In this document: piece after piece, positions 8,508 to 17,001 of the stretch
How the letters are laid out: each line of letters begins with the position of its first letter
How positions within the stretch are numbered: position 1 is the first letter of the stretch
Assembly: GCA_963759175.1 (NCBI GenBank)
Contig: CAVWXP010000007.1
Span: 186,001-250,000 of the forward strand
Reading direction: 5' to 3'
Length of the DNA stretch: 64,000 nucleotides
From: SZUA-442 sp963759175
GTDB lineage: Bacteria; Actinomycetota; Acidimicrobiia; Spongiisociales; UBA5794
Program-made: the position numbers and the translations under genes
The notes under the pieces: generated by a model
Told to the model about the DNA's origin: nothing
Database searches by the model: none
Seen by the model: the letters and a program-made list of their open reading frames with translations, nothing else

Positions 8508-9407
8508 TCAGGCGAACACGTCCGCCAGTGCCGCTTCGATGGTCGGCGCCGAGAACGAGAATCCGTCCGCCTCGAGAACGGTGGGCAGGACCCTCAGCGA
8601 TCCGTAGGCCATCGTCGATGCCAGCTCCTTGCCGAGGCGGATGTCGACGGCGAACTTCGGCGCGGGGAAGAACGATGGGCGACCGAGTTGGGCGCCGAGC
8701 GCCTTGGCGAACTCGCGATTCGTGACGGGATTCGGCGCCACCAGGTTCACCGGGCCCGCCAGCTCGGCATCGATGCAGCGCTCGAAGGCGGCGACCGTGT
8801 CGGCGAGCGTGATCCACGACCACCATTGACTCCCGCCGCCGATCGGACCGCCGACACCCATCTTGAACAGGGGTACCAGCGGCCTGAGCGCTTCGGATCT
8901 GCGATCGAGCACGATGCCCGTGCGTGGATGGACGACGCGGATACCGGCATCCCTGGCCGGATCAGCCGCAGCCTCCCATTCGGCACAGACGCTCGCCAGG
9001 AAGCCGTCACCCTGTGGTGCCGATTCATCGACCGGCGTATCACCCGTGTTGCCGTAGTACCCCATTGCAGAACCGGACACGAACAGCGGAGGTGGGTTGT
9101 CCATGGAAGCCATCGTGGACGAGAGCAACGCCGTCGGACCGGTGCGTGATTCGAGGATCACCTGCTTGCGGGCGTCGGTCCACCGCTTGTCGCCGATCCC
9201 CGCACCGTTGAGGTTCACGACGACGTCGGCTCCCTCGAGCAGGGAGGCATCGAGCACCCCGGCAGCGGGATCCCAGGTTGCGTCGGCGCCTACGCCGGTG
9301 CCACGACCGATGACGACCACGTCGTCACCTCGCTCTCTCAGGGAGCGAACCACGGCGGATCCGAGGAAGCCGGTTCCACCGGTGACGACGATCTTCTTCT
9401 CAGTCAC
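8508..9407 (-). CDS. SDR-family epimerase, TIGR01777 (YfcH/SulA-like)
   Basis: 299 residues from a GTG at 9407. The N-terminus VVTGGTGFLGSAVV is the NAD(P)-binding Rossmann loop. GSAMGYYGNTGD with a Tyr, and VHPRTGIVLDRR, match the TIGR01777 branch of extended short-chain dehydrogenases; the C-terminal third carries the DUF1731-like segment ending VLEADGFSFSAPTIEAAL. The enzyme's substrate is not known for this family. It overlaps the end of plsC by eight bases, so it is the last gene of a tmk-holB-plsC transcription unit. Confidence 0.87.
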   Translation of the reverse strand: MTEKKIVVTGGTGFLGSAVVRSLRERGDDVVVIGRGTGVGADATWDPAAGVLDASLLEGADVVVNLNGAGIGDKRWTDARKQVILESRTGPTALLSSTMASMDNPPPLFVSGSAMGYYGNTGDTPVDESAPQGDGFLASVCAEWEAAADPARDAGIRVVHPRTGIVLDRRSEALRPLVPLFKMGVGGPIGGGSQWWSWITLADTVAAFERCIDAELAGPVNLVAPNPVTNREFAKALGAQLGRPSFFPAPKFAVDIRLGKELASTMAYGSLRVLPTVLEADGFSFSAPTIEAALADVFA

Positions 9408-10047
9408 TAGGCCTCCAGGGAGCGAGTCTCATATTCACCCGTTCGTACCAATCAGCCATCATGGATGCCAGCGGGTCGACATGGTCACGATAGTCCGACC
9501 ACCACATGGGGGACTCCACCCACATGCGGACAGCCGTGCGATGGAAACTCTGCGACCGGGGTGCCAGGGAGTCCTGCGTGCCATGGATCGCCACCGGCAA
9601 CAACGGCGCACCGGACATCCACGCAAGCCAAGCTGCGCCCTTGCGCGGCGGGTCGACGCCCCACTCCTCGACGCGGCGGCCCTCGGGGAACATGCCGATC
9701 ATGTGGCCCTCGTCGAGATGCTCGAGAGCCGTGCGCAAGGCGTGCACCGGGTAGCCGTCGCGGTCGAGGGGGATGGCACCGAAGAACCCGAGCGTCGCAT
9801 CGAACGCCATCGATCGGCCGTACAGCTCATCGACCGCAAGAAAGCGGACGTAGCGGTCGAGGCTGGTGCCGATGATCGGCACATCGAGGTGGGAGAAGTG
9901 GTTCGCCGCAACGACGACCGGGCCATGCCTCGGGATGTTCTCCTTGCCGGACACCTGGAGGTCGAAGACCGCAGACGTGAGCACGTGACTCGGCAGTCGT
10001 ACGGCCCGCTCGAAAGCGGTGGCGAGGCGGAGCATGCGACTAGGCAT
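9400..10047 (-). CDS. plsC: 1-acyl-sn-glycerol-3-phosphate acyltransferase (PlsC-type)
   Basis: 215 residues from the ATG at 10047, which sits inside the end of holB (eight-base overlap); the longer frame upstream is holB sequence read out of frame. Motif I NHFSHLD supplies the catalytic His and Asp, motif III is MFPEGRR, and motif IV follows as LPVAIHG. These bind glycerol phosphate and acyl donors in the lysophosphatidate acyltransferase family, acting at the inner face of the membrane in phospholipid synthesis. The exact acceptor cannot be told from sequence. Confidence 0.88.
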   Translation of the reverse strand: MPSRMLRLATAFERAVRLPSHVLTSAVFDLQVSGKENIPRHGPVVVAANHFSHLDVPIIGTSLDRYVRFLAVDELYGRSMAFDATLGFFGAIPLDRDGYPVHALRTALEHLDEGHMIGMFPEGRRVEEWGVDPPRKGAAWLAWMSGAPLLPVAIHGTQDSLAPRSQSFHRTAVRMWVESPMWWSDYRDHVDPLASMMADWYERVNMRLAPWRPSD

Positions 10048-11101
10048 CGATGCCGAGGTCGACGAAGAGCGCCGCGAGGGCGAGCTGGGGGCGCTGGTTG
10101 GCCTGAAGCGCGGCGATGGCGTCGAGGACGCGATCGGCATTGCGCACCGCCGTGGCGGGCAGGATCTGGGTGAGGGAGGTCACACCCACGTCGGTGTTCT
10201 GCACCTCGGCTCCGAACTGGGCTGCGGCGACATCTCGATAGAACGACGCCAACAGCTCGAGCCCCGTCACATACAGCGCGTCTGAGCTTCGGGCGAGTTC
10301 GCGCTGGTGCTTGTCCGTGACCATCTTGGGGACCACGTTGTCCCCGTATGACATCGCAATCTCCTCTTCCTGGCGGCGCTTCACCGCCGCCAGGAGCGGC
10401 TCGGTGGCGGTCATCACCCGACGCACAGCCAGGTAGGCGTCGCCGGGATGCCCCGTCAGCTCGTCAGGCACGCCGAGCCATGCATCGCGGAATGCAGCGA
10501 CCTCCGGTTCGGTCGCGAGGGCGATGGCGAGACCGGGACGGCCGCCCGAGATTCGAGCGGCACGCGCTGCCTGGTCGGGATCGACGCCGTTGCGCACCAA
10601 CCCCTCGACGATGTCGGACTCGGGGACGCGACCGAAGACCACCGTGCGGCACCGGCTCGCGACGGTCGGCGGGAGGTCGTCCTCGGACTCGGCGACGAGC
10701 ACGAATCGCGTCGATCGAATCGGTTCCTCGATGGTCTTGAGCAGGGCGTTGGCGGCCTCGTCGTTGAGTAGTGAGGCCTCTTCGATGAGGAACACCTTCG
10801 TGTCGGCTTCGAGAGGCGAACGCGCCGCCGCGGAGACCACCATGCGTGCCTGATCGACAGTGATCGAGGTGCGTCCCTCAGGTGCCACGACGATGAGGTC
10901 GGGATGCACCCCCTCGAGGGCCCGACGGGCGAGGTCATCATCGGAACCGCCGACCATCCCGGCGGCGAAGATCCTCGCGATGGAGGCCTTGCCCACATTG
11001 GATGGCCCCACGAACAGATACGCCTGGGATGGTGAGGCCAACTCGCCGACGAGCAGGTCCACGACCTGCCGGTGCCCGATGATGGCGTCGAACACGCTCA
11101 C
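10040..11101 (-). CDS. holB: DNA polymerase III subunit delta' (HolB)
   Basis: 353 residues from the GTG at 11101 (VSVFDAIIGHRQVV), which overlaps the tmk stop as GTGA. The frame continues upstream into tmk, but that part is antiframe. FVGPSNVGKASIAR is a Walker A-like loop, DQARMVVSAAARSPLEADTK and FLIEEASLLNDEAANALLKT are the DEAD-box-type Walker B and sensor region typical of clamp-loader subunits, and TRFVLVAESEDDLPPTVASR is the SRC-like motif. It is a clamp-loader subunit of the replicase. The tmk-holB pairing is common in bacteria and supports the call. Confidence 0.9.
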   Translation of the reverse strand: MSVFDAIIGHRQVVDLLVGELASPSQAYLFVGPSNVGKASIARIFAAGMVGGSDDDLARRALEGVHPDLIVVAPEGRTSITVDQARMVVSAAARSPLEADTKVFLIEEASLLNDEAANALLKTIEEPIRSTRFVLVAESEDDLPPTVASRCRTVVFGRVPESDIVEGLVRNGVDPDQAARAARISGGRPGLAIALATEPEVAAFRDAWLGVPDELTGHPGDAYLAVRRVMTATEPLLAAVKRRQEEEIAMSYGDNVVPKMVTDKHQRELARSSDALYVTGLELLASFYRDVAAAQFGAEVQNTDVGVTSLTQILPATAVRNADRVLDAIAALQANQRPQLALAALFVDLGIDA

Positions 11102-11727
11102 GGTGTACCCACCAGATCGCCCATCACGGCATCGACGACATCGTCGAGATCCATCATGGCGTCGACGACGAGGAACCGATCCGGCTCGGCTGCGGCCAAC
11201 GCGTCGAACGCGTCCACGACGGCGTCGTGGAAGTCGTCGGACTCGTCGCCGATGCGGTCGCCGCGGTCCTGCCTCCTGAGACCGACGGACCGATCCACAC
11301 GCAACAGGACCACGCGGTGCGGCCACACACCACCGAGCGCGAGGTCGTTGAGTATTCGAACCTCGTCCAACGGGAGTCCGCGACCGCCTGCCTGATAGGC
11401 GAGCGATGAATAGGCGGACCGATCGGAGAGGACCCACGCACCGTCCTCGAGTGCCGGCACGACCACCTCCGACACGAGCTGGGCCCGAGCAGCTGCGAAC
11501 AGGGCGGCCTCGCTCCGAGGATCCGGGTGGACATGGCCATCGAGCAGGATCGCCCGGATCGCCTCCCCCACCGGGGTCCCGCCGGGTTCACGCACGGCGA
11601 CCACACGATCACCGAGGGCAGCAAGGCGCTCACGCACCATGGCGACCACGCTGCTCTTGCCGGCACCCTCGGCGCCTTCGAAGGCGATGTAGCGGGGTGG
11701 TGCGAGATGGTGCCGGTCCATGGTCAC
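11098..11727 (-). CDS. tmk: Thymidylate kinase
   Basis: 209 residues, ATG at 11727. The P-loop EGAEGAGKSS is at about 15-24, VREPGGTPVGEAIR at about 45-58 is the DRE/EPGGT signature of dTMP kinase, and LSDRSAYSSLAYQAGGRGL carries the base-binding Arg and Tyr. It phosphorylates dTMP to dTDP for DNA synthesis. It overlaps holB by four bases (GTGA), giving a tmk-holB-plsC-epimerase unit downstream of topA with a 59-base gap after topA. Confidence 0.93.
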   Translation of the reverse strand: MTMDRHHLAPPRYIAFEGAEGAGKSSVVAMVRERLAALGDRVVAVREPGGTPVGEAIRAILLDGHVHPDPRSEAALFAAARAQLVSEVVVPALEDGAWVLSDRSAYSSLAYQAGGRGLPLDEVRILNDLALGGVWPHRVVLLRVDRSVGLRRQDRGDRIGDESDDFHDAVVDAFDALAAAEPDRFLVVDAMMDLDDVVDAVMGDLVGTP

Positions 11728-11786
11728 AGTGTTGCACGGGGACCGCCGTACCTCCGACGGCCGGGGCCGTGACGACGATGCGCCCG

Positions 11787-14348
11787 TCAGGACGACTTCG
11801 ACCGCTTCTCCGCGAGGCGGTCGGCGGCGTGCTCCAGGGTCACGTTGTCGATCGTCTCCGTCTTGCGGAACGACACGTTCGTCTCACCGTCGGTCATGTA
11901 CAAGCCGAAGCGCCCGTCCTTGACGACGATCTCCTTGCCCGTTGCGGGGTCGGTGCCGAGTTCCTTGAGCGGCGGCTTCGCCCCGCGGCGCTGGCGCGGC
12001 TGGGCGAGGAGCGCCAAGGCCTCATCCATTCCGACCGTGAAGAGCTCCTCCTCGGTGGCGAGGCTCCGGCTCTCCTTCCCCCACTTGATGTAGGGGCCAT
12101 ACCTGCCATTGAGCGCCTCGATGGGCGCACCGTCGTCGGGATGGGTACCGATCGTCCGGGGAATGGTGAGTAGCTCGAGCGCCTGCTCGAGCGTGAGATC
12201 GGCGAGGGACATCGTCTTGAACAGGGAGGCCGTCCTCGGCTTCTCCTTGCTGTCGGGATCACGTTCGCCGAGTTGCACATAGGGGCCGAACCGTCCTGCC
12301 CGTGCGAGGACGTCGAGGCCCGTCTCGGGATCCGTACCCAGGGTTCGGTCGTCGTTCGGCGCATCGAGGAGCTCGAGCGCACGTTCGAGCGTCAGCTCGT
12401 CAGGGGCGAGATCCGGTGGGACGGATGCCCGCCGTTCACCGTGTTGGAGGTAGGGACCATACTGGCCCGCCCTGGCCACGATCGGTTCACCGTCGTCACC
12501 CATGCCGATCGGGAACGAGTTGACCGCCTTGGGATCGATCTTCTCGAGGGCCTCATCGGACACGAGGGCGACGAGGCCCGGACGTCCGTTGCCGTTGTAG
12601 AACTTCTCGAGGTACGGGACCATCTCCTGGTCTCCGCTCGCGATCGCGTCGAGGTCCGACTCCATGCGGGCCGTGAACTCGTAGTCCACGTAGTCCGTGA
12701 AGTGTTGTTCGAGGAGTCCGACGACGCTGAAGGCACGCCACGTCGGAATGAGGGCGCTCCCCTGCTTGCGGGCGTACTCACGATCGAGGATCGTCGCGAT
12801 GATCGACGCATACGTCGACGGACGCCCGATACCGAGTTCCTCCAAGCGCTTGATGAGCGACGCCTCGGTGTAGCGCGCCGGCGGCTTCGTCTCGTGGTCC
12901 GTCGGGTCGAGTTCCACCACAACGACCGCATCGGCCTCCGCCATCGGCGGAAGGTGGGTCTCCTGGTCGTCGAGCGCGGCGTCGGGGTCGTCCCGACCCT
13001 CCACATACGCACGGAGGAAGCCCGGGAACGTGATCGATCGCCCCGACGCCTGGAACAGCGCCGTCCGGCCGTCGTGGGTCTCGCCGGTGAGCTGGACCAC
13101 CAGGCTCTCACCCTTGGCGTCCTTCATCTGGGAGGCGACGGTCCGCATCCAAATGAGCTCATAGACGCGCGCTTCGTCCGATGTCGGACCGAATGCGCCG
13201 GCCGCGACGTCCATGTCCTTGAATCGCTCACCCGCAGGGCGGATGGCTTCATGGGCCTCCTGGGCGCCCTTGGCCTGCTTCCCATAGGTCCTGGGTGCCT
13301 CGGGGAGGAACGACGATCCGTAGCGGTCAGCCACGAGCGAACGGGCGGCATCGATGGCGGTCGCCGACAGGTTCGTCGAATCCGTACGCATGTACGTGAT
13401 GTACCCCGCCTCGTACAAGCGCTGGGCTGCGCTCATCGTCCGGCGTGCACCGAACCTGAGCTTCCTGCCTGCCTCCTGTTGGAGTGTCGAGGTGCGGAAC
13501 GGGGGATACGGCTTGCGGGTGTAGGGCTTGCGCTCGACGCTCGTCACCGCGAACTCGGATCCGCTCAGACCCTGGGCGAGGGCGACGGCGTCATCGGGCG
13601 AGAGCAACAGACGGTCCTTCGTGAGTCGACCGGAGGCATCGAAGTCGGAACCGTCGGCGACCCGCTTGCCGTCCACCCTGCGCAGGCCGGCTGGGAACTC
13701 GGTGTCGTCCTTTGCGAACACGGCCTTGAGGCTGCTGTAACGCGCAGCGACGTGCGCCATCCGCTCGCGCTCGCGCTCGACGAGGATCCGCGTCGCCGGG
13801 GACTGGACGCGACCCGCAGACAGACCCTTCTGGACCCGTCGCCACAACACCGGTGACACCTCATAGCCGAAAAGTCGATCGAGGATGCGGCGGGTCTCTT
13901 GTGCCTGCACGAGCGGCATGTCGATGTCGCGGGGGTTGCTCGCGGCCTCCTGGATCGCCTTTTCGGTGATCTCATGGAACACCATGCGACGCACGGGCAC
14001 CTTCGGTTTGAGTTCCTCCATCAGGTGCCACGCGATGGCTTCGCCCTCGCGGTCCTCATCCGTGGCGAGGTACAGCTCGTCTACCTGCTTGAGCTTCTGT
14101 TTCAACAGGCGCACCTGTTTGCGGGACGACTCGGTCACGACGTAGATCGGCGTGAATCCCTCGTCGACGTCGACACCGAACCGGGTCGTCTTCCAGAGGC
14201 CGCGCTTGGACTCGGGTAGGTCGGCCGCACGCGACGGTATGTCGCGGATGTGACCCACGGAGGACTCGACGATGTAGTCGTCCCCGAGGTACTGATTGAT
14301 CGTGCGCGCCTTTGCCGGCGACTCCACGATCACGAGTTTCTTGGCCAT
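11787..14348 (-). CDS. topA: DNA topoisomerase I (type IA)
   Basis: 853 residues from the ATG at 14348 (MAKKLVIVESPAKARTINQ). The Toprim domain has the ESPAKA glutamate and ATDEDREGEAIAWHL with the metal-binding acidic triad. GYITYMRTDSTNLS holds the catalytic tyrosine near residue 320. After residue about 590 the C-terminus consists of several repeats of the type GRYGPYIKWG / AGQYGPYLQHG, the actinobacterial TopoI C-terminal repeats, and lacks zinc fingers. It relaxes negative supercoils. Length and architecture match actinobacterial TopA. The gene starts 83 bases after the end of the glycosyltransferase gene upstream. Confidence 0.96.
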   Translation of the reverse strand: MAKKLVIVESPAKARTINQYLGDDYIVESSVGHIRDIPSRAADLPESKRGLWKTTRFGVDVDEGFTPIYVVTESSRKQVRLLKQKLKQVDELYLATDEDREGEAIAWHLMEELKPKVPVRRMVFHEITEKAIQEAASNPRDIDMPLVQAQETRRILDRLFGYEVSPVLWRRVQKGLSAGRVQSPATRILVERERERMAHVAARYSSLKAVFAKDDTEFPAGLRRVDGKRVADGSDFDASGRLTKDRLLLSPDDAVALAQGLSGSEFAVTSVERKPYTRKPYPPFRTSTLQQEAGRKLRFGARRTMSAAQRLYEAGYITYMRTDSTNLSATAIDAARSLVADRYGSSFLPEAPRTYGKQAKGAQEAHEAIRPAGERFKDMDVAAGAFGPTSDEARVYELIWMRTVASQMKDAKGESLVVQLTGETHDGRTALFQASGRSITFPGFLRAYVEGRDDPDAALDDQETHLPPMAEADAVVVVELDPTDHETKPPARYTEASLIKRLEELGIGRPSTYASIIATILDREYARKQGSALIPTWRAFSVVGLLEQHFTDYVDYEFTARMESDLDAIASGDQEMVPYLEKFYNGNGRPGLVALVSDEALEKIDPKAVNSFPIGMGDDGEPIVARAGQYGPYLQHGERRASVPPDLAPDELTLERALELLDAPNDDRTLGTDPETGLDVLARAGRFGPYVQLGERDPDSKEKPRTASLFKTMSLADLTLEQALELLTIPRTIGTHPDDGAPIEALNGRYGPYIKWGKESRSLATEEELFTVGMDEALALLAQPRQRRGAKPPLKELGTDPATGKEIVVKDGRFGLYMTDGETNVSFRKTETIDNVTLEHAADRLAEKRSKSS

Positions 14349-14431
14349 GTTCGATGCTCTCGATGTGAGCTGACGACGTACAGGACTACGACAGGCCAGA
14401 CGATCCGTCAAGGCCCTCGGCGGTCGGGACG

Positions 14432-15499
14432 CTACCCCAGATGCGGGGCGAAACCGTCGTACAGGCGCTCGATGACCCGCTCCCACGTGTATTCGGCCTC
14501 GACGAAACGGCGCCCGGCGGCACCCATCGAACGGGCTCGTACGGGGTCCGACAGCAGCACGTCGAGGCCCTCGACGATGTCATCGATATCAGACACCACG
14601 AAGCCGGTCACGCCGGGTTCGACGGTCTCGGGCGAGCCTCCGGAGTCGCCGGCGAGCACCGGGATGCCGCACGCCGAGGCCTCGAGGTAGACCAGACCGA
14701 GGCCTTCGACCTCGAGGCCTCCCCACCGCGAGCTGGTCGGCATGCAGAACACGTCCATCGATCGGTAGAGGCCGGGGAGCTCGGCCCACGGCACATCGAC
14801 GGCGAACCGTGTCGGGACCCCGAGCTCGCGTGCCCGTTCACGCAGCATCTGTTCGGTCCGGCCCTTCCCGACCAGCAGGACCGACACGTCGTGGTCCGAC
14901 CTCGCGACGGCCTCGAGTAGCCGGTGTTGTCCCTTGCGGGGCACGAACCGACTCACGCAACCGACGACGGGGGGATCGCCGAAGGGACGCTCCGGTCCGG
15001 GCGTGAACGTGTCGACCTCGACACCGGCGCCGACATGCACCACGGGTCGACGGGTGAGTCGCCCCACGCGAGCCGCCGTGAAGCGACTGACGGCGAACCG
15101 GACGTCCGCAGCGCGCAGCATGCGCCCCAGCAGCTGGCGGCTCCCCGGGATGGCAGCCGGGATGGTCACCTCGGCACCGTGGGACAACACCCCGAAGGGC
15201 ACACCGAGCGCCTCACGCAGCGCGGGTCCGAGGTGGGGCAACGGGTGTGGGGCTCCGAACAACACGGCGTCGGGCCGGAACGCGGTCGCGACGTCGGTGA
15301 CCGAGGACACCAGATCCGCACCGGGGACCATGTAGGGCTTCGCGCCCCGTACGACACCGTCCTCGTCGGGATCGGCGTCGTCATCGTGTGGCGCATACAC
15401 GAGGACCTCGTCCGGATAGGCATCGACGAGGTTCTTGAGGTACATCTGGATCCCGCCGGGCTTGGGCGGGTAATCGTTGGTGACGAGGAGCAGCCGCAT
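14432..15499 (-). CDS. GT4 glycosyltransferase, PimB'/MgtB-like
   Basis: 355 residues, ATG at 15499. A two-Rossmann GT-B enzyme: the N-terminal LLLVTNDYPPKPGGIQMYL loop and the C-terminal nucleotide-sugar site GGLEVEGLGLVYLEASACG with the family's E-x7-E pattern. VGCVSRFVPRKGQ begins the second domain. The opening motif and the Glu pattern resemble the GDP-mannose-dependent phosphatidylinositol mannosyltransferase PimB' and related actinobacterial mannosyltransferases, so envelope glycolipid synthesis is the likely role. The start is two bases after the stop of the phosphatase gene, suggesting co-transcription. Confidence 0.82.
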   Translation of the reverse strand: MRLLLVTNDYPPKPGGIQMYLKNLVDAYPDEVLVYAPHDDDADPDEDGVVRGAKPYMVPGADLVSSVTDVATAFRPDAVLFGAPHPLPHLGPALREALGVPFGVLSHGAEVTIPAAIPGSRQLLGRMLRAADVRFAVSRFTAARVGRLTRRPVVHVGAGVEVDTFTPGPERPFGDPPVVGCVSRFVPRKGQHRLLEAVARSDHDVSVLLVGKGRTEQMLRERARELGVPTRFAVDVPWAELPGLYRSMDVFCMPTSSRWGGLEVEGLGLVYLEASACGIPVLAGDSGGSPETVEPGVTGFVVSDIDDIVEGLDVLLSDPVRARSMGAAGRRFVEAEYTWERVIERLYDGFAPHLG

Positions 15500-15501
15500 A
15501 C

Positions 15502-16728
15502 TCAGTCCAGGTGGGGAGCGACGTTGTAGGAGGCCAGCACCGGGGTCCCTTCGGCGTACACGACCTTCGACATCGACGAGTTGCGCGGAACCGGGAGCCG
15601 ATTGCGTTCCGGGAATCCGAGCCCGACGACGAGGGTCGCATAGGCGCGGATCGCCGCCCCGTGCGAAACCAATCCCACCTCGGCATGTCGGTCGCTCGCA
15701 ACGATCTCGGCGATGGCGGCGACCAGCCGCTCCCCCGCCTCGGTGAACGACTCGCCGTCACCGCCGCGCCGCAGGTCCTCACCTCGCCCGTACACGGCCT
15801 CGAAGAGGTCGGGATGGGCGGCCGCCGCCTCGGCGGACGTCAGGTTCTCCCAGGTCCCGAAGGACATCTCCACGAGGCCGTCGTGGGCGACGGATGGCAC
15901 ACCGACGGCACCGCCGATGATCTGGGCCGTGTGGGCGGTTCGTCCCAACGGCGAGGTGTAGAGGGCATCGAACGTGGGTGCGATGCGCGATGCAGCCTCG
16001 ACCTGGCGGATCCCGTGGTCGGTGAGGGGACTGTCGGACCTCCCCTGCCAACGACCCTCGACGTTCCCAGACGTCTGGCCGTGCCGGATCAGGGTGATGA
16101 GGGTCCCCTCGGGCCCGAACTGCGTCGGGACGCTCTCGAGGTGGGTGGCGTCGTTGAAGACCGTCAACTGCATGGCCCCGTCGTCGTCGATCCGGACCCT
16201 CGAGACCGCCGTGTTGTGGGAGGGGATGAGGGGGGCCGACCCAGTGGCCGGAGCGAGCACGCGATTGGCGACCGCCCAGATCACGCCACCATGGGTCACC
16301 ACGGTGGCCTGACCGCCATCGTCGAGTGAGTCCGCGAGGGCGTCGAACGCGGCGTCGATGCGCGCCCGGAAGTCCGACATCATCTCCCCGCCGCCGATGG
16401 CGAAGTCCTCACCGGTGAAGAGCTTGTCCATCTCGCCCGGGAATCGCTGGCGCACCTCGTCGCTCGTCAGGCCCTCCCATGCGCCGACGTGGAACTCGCG
16501 CCACGCGGGGTCGAGTGCGGCATCACCCAGAGCCGCTGATGTCGACGCCGTCCTCGGGAGGTCGGATGCCACGAGACGCCCGACGTCTCCGCCCGCGAAA
16601 CGACGGCCGAGCCTGGCGATCTGGTCGCTACCGGTCGCGGTGAACGGGGCATTCGTGGAACCCTGCCAACGCCGCTCGGCATTGGCCGCCGTTTCGGCGT
16701 GGCGTATGAACGTGATCGTGCGGGACAC
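15502..16728 (-). CDS. Tandem histidine phosphatase (two phosphoglycerate-mutase-like domains)
   Basis: 408 residues from the GTG at 16728 (VSRTITFIRHAETAAN). Two complete histidine-phosphatase domains are joined head to tail: the first, residues about 3-190, has FIRHAETAANAE and later VVTHGGVIWA; the second, from about 205, has LIRHGQTSGNVE, SPLGRTAHTA and LVSHGAAIRA. Each RH(A/G)xT supplies the phospho-accepting His and each later His the second catalytic residue. The family includes phosphoglycerate mutases, RNase HI-linked CobC domains and broad phosphatases, so the substrate is open. The gene runs into the PimB-like glycosyltransferase two bases downstream. Confidence 0.85.
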   Translation of the reverse strand: MSRTITFIRHAETAANAERRWQGSTNAPFTATGSDQIARLGRRFAGGDVGRLVASDLPRTASTSAALGDAALDPAWREFHVGAWEGLTSDEVRQRFPGEMDKLFTGEDFAIGGGEMMSDFRARIDAAFDALADSLDDGGQATVVTHGGVIWAVANRVLAPATGSAPLIPSHNTAVSRVRIDDDGAMQLTVFNDATHLESVPTQFGPEGTLITLIRHGQTSGNVEGRWQGRSDSPLTDHGIRQVEAASRIAPTFDALYTSPLGRTAHTAQIIGGAVGVPSVAHDGLVEMSFGTWENLTSAEAAAAHPDLFEAVYGRGEDLRRGGDGESFTEAGERLVAAIAEIVASDRHAEVGLVSHGAAIRAYATLVVGLGFPERNRLPVPRNSSMSKVVYAEGTPVLASYNVAPHLD

Positions 16729-16764
16729 CCGGTAACTCCGACGCGAAACCCGTAGGCTAGGAGC

Positions 16765-16992
16765 GTGTCGTTCACTCCCATGATCGCCCAGGTCGCCGAT
16801 CTCCCGGAGGCCGGCTCCGGCGGGATCTTCTTCTGGCTCATCGGAGCCGTCGTCATCGTTGGGCTGTTCCTGGTGATCTCGCGCACCCGGAAGCGGTCGT
16901 ACGACGCGTACTGGGAGCGCAAGCGCAGGGAAGAGCAACAACGACTCGACGATCCTGACATGGCGCGCCCACCCGACGACGAGACCGCCTGA
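16765..16992 (+). CDS. Small single-pass membrane protein
   Basis: 75 residues from a GTG at 16765. Residues about 17-39 form one transmembrane helix (GGIFFWLIGAVVIVGLFLVI), followed by a basic segment (RTRKRSYDAYWERKRREEQQ) and an acidic tail. By the positive-inside rule the C-terminus would be cytoplasmic. No family is recognised. It is divergent from the histidine phosphatase (36-base gap) and convergent with trkH. Confidence 0.6.
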   Translation: MSFTPMIAQVADLPEAGSGGIFFWLIGAVVIVGLFLVISRTRKRSYDAYWERKRREEQQRLDDPDMARPPDDETA

Positions 16993-17001
16993 TCCGGGTC
17001 C

